A stretch of DNA of 5,817 nucleotides from positions 1 through 5,817 of the forward strand of contig WGBS01000299.1 of assembly GCA_015494165.1 (NCBI GenBank), in the 5' to 3' direction. Below, piece after piece: positions 1 to 4,540 of the stretch. The stretch comes from Gammaproteobacteria bacterium (GTDB lineage Bacteria; Pseudomonadota; Gammaproteobacteria; S144-34). Made by a program: the position numbers and the translations under genes. The notes below the pieces were generated by a model. That model made no database searches, had not been told where the DNA came from, and saw only the letters and a list, made by a program, of their open reading frames with translations. The first letter of the stretch is position 1. Each line of letters opens with the position of its first letter.

Positions 1-638
1 AGGCCATGATGGACGAGCTCTACGAGGAGTTCGTCAACGAGCGCATGCCCAACCGCGTCAAGATCACCACCTCCTGCTGCCAGATCAACTGCGGCGGGCA
101 GGGCGACATCGCCATCAACGTGCAGCACACCAAGCCGCCGCGCATCGACCATAGCCTGGTGGCGGACGTGTGCGAGCGGCCCGCGGTGGTGGCGCGCTGC
201 CCGGTGGCGGCCATCCGCCCGGCGCTCGTCGACGGCAAGCCCTCGCTGGAGGTCGACGAGAAGAAGTGCATCTGCTGCGGCGCCTGCTACCCGCCGTGCC
301 CGCCGATGCAGATCAACGACCCCGAGCACACCAAGCTCGCGATCTGGGTCGGCGGCAACCACTCCAACGCGCGCGGCCGCCCCACCTTCCACAAGCTGGT
401 CGCGGCGGGCATCCCCAACAACCCGCCGCGCTGGCCGGAGGCGACCGCCATCGTCAAGCGCATCCTGCGCGCCTACCAGCAGGACGCGCGCGACTGGGAG
501 CGCATCAACGACTGGATCGAGCGCATCGGCTGGCCCCGCTTCTTCGAGCTCACGGGCCTGCCCTTCACCAAGTACCACATCGACAACTGGCGTGGTGCGC
601 GCAACAGCCTGAACGCCTCGACGCACATCCGCTTCTGA
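1..638 (+). CDS. dsrB: Dissimilatory sulfite reductase beta subunit DsrB (C-terminal part, 5' end outside window)
   Basis: DsrB is the catalytic beta subunit of cytoplasmic DsrAB, which in sulfur oxidisers runs in reverse and oxidises DsrC-bound sulfur to the sulfite level. The frame is open to the left edge, with its first full codon at 3. I number residues from the Met at 6, which is not the real start: DsrB proteins are about 350-360 aa and only about 211 are visible, so roughly 150 N-terminal residues are missing. Visible motifs are SCCQINC (C24, C25, C29), the C-C-x3-C segment that binds the sirohaem-coupled [4Fe-4S] cluster; a single C65 in RCPVAAI; and C-x2-C-x2-C-x3-CP (C88, C91, C94, C98), which belongs to the inserted ferredoxin domain. 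The C-terminal helical part ends in a Phe. dsrA is expected immediately upstream. The following dsrE starts 36 nt after the TGA. Identity is secure. The oxidative direction is inferred from the neighbouring dsrEFH and dsrL genes. Confidence 0.97.
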   Translation, partial: AMMDELYEEFVNERMPNRVKITTSCCQINCGGQGDIAINVQHTKPPRIDHSLVADVCERPAVVARCPVAAIRPALVDGKPSLEVDEKKCICCGACYPPCPPMQINDPEHTKLAIWVGGNHSNARGRPTFHKLVAAGIPNNPPRWPEATAIVKRILRAYQQDARDWERINDWIERIGWPRFFELTGLPFTKYHIDNWRGARNSLNASTHIRF

Positions 639-674
639 GGCGCGCAGGCCCGCACGGGAGGGAAAGGACGGGAG

Positions 675-1034
675 ATGAAGTTCGGCATCCTGGTCAACGA
701 AGGCCCCTTCCAGCACCAGGCGGCGGACACCGCCTACCACTTCATCAAGGCGGCGCTGGACCGGGGCCACGAGGTGCACCGCGTGTTCTTCTACCACGAC
801 GGTGTGAACAACGCGAACAAGCTCTCGGAGCCCCAGCAGGACGACCGCAATGTCGTCCACCGCTGGTCCAAGCTTGCCGAGGAGCACGGCATCGACCTCG
901 TGGTCTGCGTCGCGGCGGCCCTGCGCCGCGGCATCAAGGACGAGATCCTGGCGCCCGGCTTCCGCATCTCGGGGCTGGGCCAGCTGGTCGAGTCCGGGAT
1001 CCAGGCGGACCGCCTGGTGGTCTTCGGTGACTGA
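675..1034 (+). CDS. dsrE: DsrE, sulfurtransferase subunit of DsrEFH (TusD-like)
   Basis: DsrE (119 aa) belongs to the DsrE/TusD family. In A. vinosum it forms a cytoplasmic alpha2beta2gamma2 hexamer with DsrF and DsrH that carries persulfide sulfur and passes it to DsrC. The only cysteine is C78 in the segment LVVCVAAALRRGI, the same position as the essential persulfide-carrying Cys78 of A. vinosum DsrE, and it is shared with E. coli TusD. Other family marks are FFYHDGVNNAN (about 38-48) and a C-terminal SGLGQL segment. The length is slightly under that of TusD (128 aa), with the shortening between the Cys helix and SGLGQL. The ATG start is preceded by a purine-rich AAAGGA six nt upstream, and no other start fits. 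The gene lies 36 nt after dsrB and 20 nt before dsrF, so it is very likely in one transcript with them. The active cysteine supports function in oxidation. Genes of this type are normally absent from sulfate reducers. Confidence 0.96.
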   Translation: MKFGILVNEGPFQHQAADTAYHFIKAALDRGHEVHRVFFYHDGVNNANKLSEPQQDDRNVVHRWSKLAEEHGIDLVVCVAAALRRGIKDEILAPGFRISGLGQLVESGIQADRLVVFGD

Positions 1035-1054
1035 GCCGCACAGGGGGGAAAGGC

Positions 1055-1462
1055 ATGAGTGAGGTGACCGGCGGCGTCGAGGTCGAGGAGGAGATCGGCG
1101 GCACCGTCAAGAAGTTCATGTTCGTCAACCGCAAGGCGCCCTACGGGACGATCTACGCCCTCGAGGGGCTGGAGGTGGTGCTGATCAGCGCCGCCTTCGA
1201 CCAGGACGTGAGCCTGGTCTTCCTCGACGACGGCGTCTATCAGCTCAAGAAGGGCCAGCACACCAAGGCGGTGGACATGAAGAACTTCTCGCCGACCTAC
1301 CGCGCCCTCGAGGGCTACGACATCGACAAGCTCTACGTCGAGAAGGAGTCGCTCGAGGAGCGGGGGCTGACGGCCGACGACCTCGTCGTCGACGTGGAGG
1401 TGCTGACGGCCGAGGAGATCGCCAAGCTCATGGCCGAGCAGGACGTGGTGCTGAGCTTCTGA
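1055..1462 (+). CDS. dsrF: DsrF, subunit of the DsrEFH sulfurtransferase (TusC-like)
   Basis: DsrF (135 aa) is the TusC-like subunit of the DsrEFH hexamer. It contains no cysteine at all, in line with the known division of labour in which E and H carry the reactive cysteines and F is structural. The core begins around residue 18 with VKKFMFVNRKAPYGTIYALE. The family segment LVFLDDGVYQLKKGQ follows at about 55-69, then NFSPTYRALEGYDI, and the protein ends in LSF as TusC ends in LRF. Compared with E. coli TusC, whose core starts at residue 1-2, this protein has an extra N-terminal stretch of about 17 residues rich in Glu and Gly (VEVEEEIGG). The start at 1055 follows a strong GGGGGGAAAGG tract. 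The alternative Met22 (1118) has no such site and would cut into the first strand, so 1055 is preferred. The stop codon overlaps the ribosome-binding site of dsrH, which suggests translational coupling. Confidence 0.95.
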   Translation: MSEVTGGVEVEEEIGGTVKKFMFVNRKAPYGTIYALEGLEVVLISAAFDQDVSLVFLDDGVYQLKKGQHTKAVDMKNFSPTYRALEGYDIDKLYVEKESLEERGLTADDLVVDVEVLTAEEIAKLMAEQDVVLSF

Positions 1463-1475
1463 GGGGGGCGTACGC

Positions 1476-1778
1476 ATGCTGCACACGGTGAACAAGTCAC
1501 CCTTCCAGACCCGCAACCTGGAAAGCTGCCTGCGGCACGCCCTTCCGGGGAGCGCGGTGCTCCTGATCGAGGACGGCGTCTACGCCGCCTTGCAGGACAC
1601 CCCCTTCGCGGACATGGTGCGCAAGGCCATGGAGCAGGTGCGCTTCTATGTCCTGGGCCCCGACCTCGAGGCGCGGGGCATGGAGCCGTCGAAGGTCATC
1701 GACGGTATCGAGGTCGTCGACTACGGCGGCTTCGTCGACCTGACGGTGGAATACGGGACTGTGCAGTCCTGGCTCTGA
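1476..1778 (+). CDS. dsrH: DsrH, sulfurtransferase subunit of DsrEFH (TusB-like)
   Basis: DsrH (100 aa) is the third subunit of DsrEFH. It begins MLHTVNKSPF, the hallmark N-terminus shared with TusB (MLHTLHRSPW in E. coli). It continues with the LLIEDGVYAAL segment (about 29-39) and ends with a segment resembling the TusB VDYxxFVxLTV region. Its only cysteine is C18, in the helix after the first strand. This corresponds to the conserved Cys20 of A. vinosum DsrH and is missing from TusB. The length equals the family norm. The ribosome-binding site GAGGGGGG (1461-1468) overlaps the last two bases of the dsrF TGA, and the intergenic gap is 13 nt. Translation is therefore probably coupled to dsrF, which fits equal subunit stoichiometry. 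Confidence 0.95.
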   Translation: MLHTVNKSPFQTRNLESCLRHALPGSAVLLIEDGVYAALQDTPFADMVRKAMEQVRFYVLGPDLEARGMEPSKVIDGIEVVDYGGFVDLTVEYGTVQSWL

Positions 1779-1788
1779 AGACTGGACT
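1756..1788 (+). promoter_or_regulatory. Competing small inverted repeats at the dsrH/dsrC junction
   Basis: GGACTG (1756-1761) and CAGTCC (1764-1769) are perfect complements around a 2-nt centre. The same AGTCC can instead pair with a second GGACT at 1784-1788, giving a 14-nt loop. The element straddles the end of dsrH and lies just before the dsrC ribosome-binding site. It could be an RNA processing or stability element for dsrC, but the stems are only 5-6 bp and part of the sequence is constrained by dsrH codons, so the functional reading is weak. Confidence 0.2.
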
Positions 1789-1796
1789 CTGTTGAC

Positions 1797-1803
1797 GGAG
1801 GAG
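1797..1803 (+). promoter_or_regulatory. Ribosome-binding site of dsrC
   Basis: GGAGGAG is the strongest Shine-Dalgarno match in the window and lies 8 nt before the dsrC ATG at 1812. It decides the start: an out-of-frame ATG at 1804 directly abuts the site with no spacing and opens only an 8-codon frame ending in TAG at 1828-1830. The strong site fits the known need for high DsrC levels. Confidence 0.75.
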
Positions 1804-1811
1804 ATGGCGAG

Positions 1812-2147
1812 ATGGGTACGATCGAAGTAGGCGGCAAGGTCCTGGAGACCGACGAGGAGGGCTACCTCAAGAACCTGAGCGACTGGACGCCGGAGGTGGC
1901 CGAGTACATGGCCAAACAGGACGGGCTGGAGCTGACGGACAACCACTGGGAGGTGATCAACTTCCTCCGCGAGTACTACGAGGAGTACCAGATCGCCCCC
2001 GCCGTCCGTGTCCTGACCAAGGCCATCGGCAAGAAGCTGGGTCCCGACAAGGGCAACAGCAAGTACCTCTACGAGCTGTTCCCGTACGGCCCGGCGAAGC
2101 AGGCGTGTAAGTACGCCGGCCTGCCGAAGCCGACCGGCTGCGTCTGA
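1812..2147 (+). CDS. dsrC: DsrC, sulfur-carrier substrate protein of dissimilatory sulfite reductase
   Basis: DsrC (111 aa) is the small cytoplasmic protein that receives sulfur from DsrEFH and presents it to DsrAB on its swinging C-terminal arm. It then takes part in the DsrMKJOP reaction as a trisulfide or disulfide. The N-terminus has the family pattern of Gly-rich strands followed by GYLKNLSDW. The middle has LTDNHWEVINFLREYYEEY (about 41-59) and the Pro-containing APAVRVLTK segment. The arm carries both redox cysteines: C99 (QACKYAGLP) and the penultimate C110 (TGCV), 11 positions apart as in A. vinosum (Cys100/Cys111). This two-cysteine arm marks a true DsrC rather than TusE, which keeps only the terminal one. 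A strong GGAGGAG lies 8 nt upstream. The gene is 33 nt after dsrH and is followed by a GC hairpin before dsrM. The complete arm argues for a functional protein. Confidence 0.97.
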   Translation: MGTIEVGGKVLETDEEGYLKNLSDWTPEVAEYMAKQDGLELTDNHWEVINFLREYYEEYQIAPAVRVLTKAIGKKLGPDKGNSKYLYELFPYGPAKQACKYAGLPKPTGCV

Positions 2148-2173
2148 GGACGCGCCGGAAGACGTCCCGGGTC

Positions 2174-2196
2174 GCGGGGGGCCTCGCGCCCCCCGC
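2174..2196 (+). terminator. Perfect 9-bp GC hairpin between dsrC and dsrM, without T tract (attenuator or 3' stabiliser)
   Basis: GCGGGGGGC (2174-2182) and GCCCCCCGC (2188-2196) are exact reverse complements separated by the 5-nt loop CTCGC, giving an all-GC stem. It lies in the 76-nt gap between the dsrC stop and the dsrM GTG. No T run follows (the downstream bases are CCCGCCCGATCAACGG), so it is not a classical intrinsic terminator. It more likely causes partial termination or protects the 3' end of an upstream dsrC-containing transcript, which would raise DsrC above the membrane subunits. The structure is seen directly; its role is inference. Confidence 0.6.
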
Positions 2197-2208
2197 CCGC
2201 CCGATCAA

Positions 2209-2213
2209 CGGAG
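2209..2213 (+). promoter_or_regulatory. Ribosome-binding site of dsrM
   Basis: CGGAG sits 10 nt before the GTG at 2224. It is weaker and more distant than the sites of dsrC and dsrK, and it supports the GTG as the start since no upstream ATG in frame follows a better site. Confidence 0.55.
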
Positions 2214-2223
2214 CACAGCGACC

Positions 2224-2979
2224 GTGAGCGCGCTGACCGTCGTCTACGCCCTGCTGTTCTATTTCGCCGCGGCGGTGCTGGTCCTCGGCGTGGCCTATCG
2301 CGTGTGGCTGTACGCGCGCACGCCAGCGCCGCTCAAGATTCCCGTGACGCCCGCGCCGCTGACCCCGGCGGGCGTCGTCGTGCGCATGGCGAAGGAGGTC
2401 GTCTTCTTCGCCTCGCTCTTCCGCGGCAACAAGTGGACCTGGCTCTTCGGCTGGGTCTTCCACTTCGCGCTGCTGCTCGTGCTGCTGCGCCACCTGCGCT
2501 ACTTCCAGGAGCCCGTGTGGACCTGGGTGGCGCTCATCCAGCCCTTCGGCAAGTATGCGGCCTACGCCATGGTCGCCGGCCTCATCGGGCTGTGGGCGCG
2601 GCGCTTCCTGGTCGACCGGGTGCGCTACATCTCCGCGCCCTCCGACCACCTCATGCTCGCCCTGCTGCTCGCCATCGCGCTGAGCGGTCTGGCGATGAAG
2701 TACTTCTTCCACACGGACATCGTCGCGCTCAAGGCCTTCATCCTCGGCCTGCTGCGCTTCGACCTGCAGCCGCTTCCGGCCGACGGCATGCTGCTCGTGC
2801 ACCTGACGCTGGTGGCGCTGCTGATGATCATCTTCCCGTTCAGCAAGCTGCTGCACGCCCCGGGCCTGTTCTTCGCGCCCACGCGCAACCAGGTCGACAA
2901 CCCGCGCGAGAAGCGCCATCTGGCACCGTGGGCGGCGCAGCTCGAGGCGGGCGGCCGCCAGGCGTCCACCTCGTCCTGA
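2224..2979 (+). CDS. dsrM: DsrM, membrane cytochrome b subunit of the DsrMKJOP complex (NarI-like)
   Basis: DsrM (251 aa, GTG start) is the integral membrane di-haem b protein of DsrMKJOP. It is related to NarI of nitrate reductase and exchanges electrons between the quinone pool and DsrK. Five hydrophobic helices can be read at about residues 6-30, 72-94, 101-127, 141-162 and 186-210, and there is no cleavable signal peptide. Helix 2 holds H80 and H90 and helix 5 region holds H193 and H211. These spacings (10 and 18) are the same as those of the four haem ligands of E. coli NarI (H56/H66 and H187/H205), so two haems b are expected. H142 and H163 are extra. The C-terminal tail (about 215-251) is polar and probably cytoplasmic. 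The gene sits 76 nt after dsrC behind a hairpin and 35 nt before dsrK. The position directly before an HdrD-like gene makes DsrM far more likely than a true NarI. Confidence 0.95.
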   Translation: MSALTVVYALLFYFAAAVLVLGVAYRVWLYARTPAPLKIPVTPAPLTPAGVVVRMAKEVVFFASLFRGNKWTWLFGWVFHFALLLVLLRHLRYFQEPVWTWVALIQPFGKYAAYAMVAGLIGLWARRFLVDRVRYISAPSDHLMLALLLAIALSGLAMKYFFHTDIVALKAFILGLLRFDLQPLPADGMLLVHLTLVALLMIIFPFSKLLHAPGLFFAPTRNQVDNPREKRHLAPWAAQLEAGGRQASTSS

Positions 2980-3000
2980 AACGACCGCAGGCGACCTGCT

Positions 3001-3006
3001 AAGGAG
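3001..3006 (+). promoter_or_regulatory. Ribosome-binding site of dsrK
   Basis: AAGGAG lies 8 nt before the GTG at 3015 and fixes that codon as the start. The first in-frame Met in the protein is residue 57, far inside the conserved N-terminal part. Confidence 0.7.
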
Positions 3007-3014
3007 CGCTCGAC

Positions 3015-4505
3015 GTGGCGGATTTCGAGGTACCGGAGCTGAAGGAAGAGCTGGAGATCCCCCCGGTTCACCAGGGGGTGACCTCCCATCTCAAGCCCTT
3101 CGTCGCCGACGCCCAGTTCCAGGAGCCGCTCGGCTATCCGGGCGAGCTGGTGGAGAACTGGCAGGAGGTCGCCATCAACAAGATGGGCGAGCTCCTCGGC
3201 AAGTACCGTTCGCTGCGGGTCTTTCTCGACATCTGCGTCAAGTGCGGCGCCTGCACCGACAAGTGCCACTACTACCTGGGCACGACCGACGGCAACAACA
3301 TGCCGGTCGCGCGCCAGGATCTCATGCGCCGCGTCTACCGCCGCTACTTCACCCTCGGCGGCAAGTACTTCCCGAAGCTGGTCGGCGCCGTGGACCTCAC
3401 CAAGGAGGTCCTCGACCAGTGGTACAGCTACTACCACCAGTGCTCGCAGTGCCGGCGCTGCTCGGTCTTCTGCCCCTACGGCATCGACACGGCCGAGATC
3501 TCCATGGCCGCGCGCGAGATCCTCGACTCCGTCGGTGTGGGGCAGAAGTACTGCAACGAGATCATCGGCAAGGTCATCAAGATCGGCAACAACCTCGGGC
3601 TGCCGCAGCCGGCGCTGGCCGACACCCTCGAGGGCCTCGAGGAAGAGGTCAAGATGGACACCGGCGTCGACGTGCGCTTCCCGCTCGACGAGAAGGGCGC
3701 CGAGGTGCTGCTGGTCACCCCCTCGGCGGACTTCTTCGCCGAGCCCCACGTCGACGGCCTCATCGGCTACGCCAAGGTCTTCCACCAGGCCGGCATCTCC
3801 TGGACGCTGAGCTCCTATGCCTCCGAGGCGGCCAACTTCGGCATGTTCATCGGCTCCTACGAGAACATGCGCCGCCTCGCCCTGCGCATCCGTGAGGCCG
3901 CCCTCGACCTCGGCGTCAAGCGTATCGTCTTCGGCGAGTGCGGCCACGCCTGGCGCGTGGCCTACGCCTTCCTCAACACCCTCGCCGGCCCCTTCGACTT
4001 CCTCGATCCCAAGTACCCGGTGCCGCAGCACATCTGCGAGGTCACCTACGACCTCATCAAGCGCGGCGCCCTCAAGCTCGACCCCTCGGCCAACGACCAT
4101 CGGCGCGTGACCTTCCACGACTCGTGCAACGTCGCGCGCGCCACACGCATGGGCGACTTCCCGGGCGGGCAGTTCGTCATCCCGCGCGAGATCCTGCGCA
4201 GCGTGTGCAACCACTTCTACGACATGCCGCCCGAGGCGGCCTACGACGCCACCTTCTGCTGCGGGGGCGGCGGCGGCCTGCTCACCGATGACCTCATCGA
4301 GCTGCGCGTCAAGGGCGCGCTGCCGCGCATGCAGGCCCTCAAGCACGTGGTCGAGGAGTACGGCGTCACGCACCTGGTGGCGATCTGCGCGATCTGCAAG
4401 AGCCAGTTCACCAAGGTGATGCCCTACTACGGCTTCGAGATGGACCAGATCCTCAGCCTCCACCAGCTCGTCGGCGACGCGCTGGTGTTCGAGGCGCAGG
4501 CCTGA
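3015..4505 (+). CDS. dsrK: DsrK, HdrD-like iron-sulfur catalytic subunit of DsrMKJOP
   Basis: DsrK (496 aa, GTG start) is the cytoplasm-facing catalytic protein bound to DsrM. It resembles HdrD of heterodisulfide reductase and is thought to act on the DsrC C-terminal cysteines (disulfide or trisulfide). Two ferredoxin-type [4Fe-4S] motifs are visible: C74, C77, C80, C84 (CVKCGACTDKC) and C143, C146, C149, C153 (CSQCRRCSVFCP). The C-terminal CCG domain is complete, with C371 in FHDSCN, the C415-C416 pair in FCCGGGGG and C458-x2-C461 in ICAICK, the set that binds the special catalytic cluster. A preceding domain (about 228-345) looks like a degenerate first CCG half in which only C309 of GECGHAW remains. 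The gaps inside the CCG motif are 43 and 41 residues, somewhat longer than the HdrB-type consensus as I recall it. No membrane helix is present, so attachment is through DsrM. It lies 35 nt after dsrM and 35 nt before dsrL. Confidence 0.96.
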   Translation: MADFEVPELKEELEIPPVHQGVTSHLKPFVADAQFQEPLGYPGELVENWQEVAINKMGELLGKYRSLRVFLDICVKCGACTDKCHYYLGTTDGNNMPVARQDLMRRVYRRYFTLGGKYFPKLVGAVDLTKEVLDQWYSYYHQCSQCRRCSVFCPYGIDTAEISMAAREILDSVGVGQKYCNEIIGKVIKIGNNLGLPQPALADTLEGLEEEVKMDTGVDVRFPLDEKGAEVLLVTPSADFFAEPHVDGLIGYAKVFHQAGISWTLSSYASEAANFGMFIGSYENMRRLALRIREAALDLGVKRIVFGECGHAWRVAYAFLNTLAGPFDFLDPKYPVPQHICEVTYDLIKRGALKLDPSANDHRRVTFHDSCNVARATRMGDFPGGQFVIPREILRSVCNHFYDMPPEAAYDATFCCGGGGGLLTDDLIELRVKGALPRMQALKHVVEEYGVTHLVAICAICKSQFTKVMPYYGFEMDQILSLHQLVGDALVFEAQA

Positions 4506-4540
4506 GACACGCACAGAATCCAGCCACGGGAGAACGGCCA

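Noticed and set aside
170..1030. 286-codon plus-strand frame overlapping dsrB and dsrE
   Set aside because: Arg/Ala/Gly/Pro-rich frame-shifted reading of two conserved genes; no motif and no support for dual coding.
1792..1822. TTGACG (1792-1797) and TACGAT (1817-1822) as a sigma-70 promoter for dsrC
   Set aside because: The spacer is 19 nt and the -10 would lie inside the dsrC coding region, so it could not make a transcript containing the dsrC start.
2174..2196. Classical rho-independent terminator ending the operon at dsrC
   Set aside because: No T run follows the stem, and the downstream genes dsrM, dsrK and dsrL belong to the same known operon. I kept it only as an attenuator or stabiliser candidate.
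1957..2919. 320-codon minus-strand frame opposite dsrC and dsrM
   Set aside because: The translation is Gln/Glu/Arg/His-rich and without domain features; it crosses the hairpin and both genes and is best explained as a shadow of the plus-strand codons.
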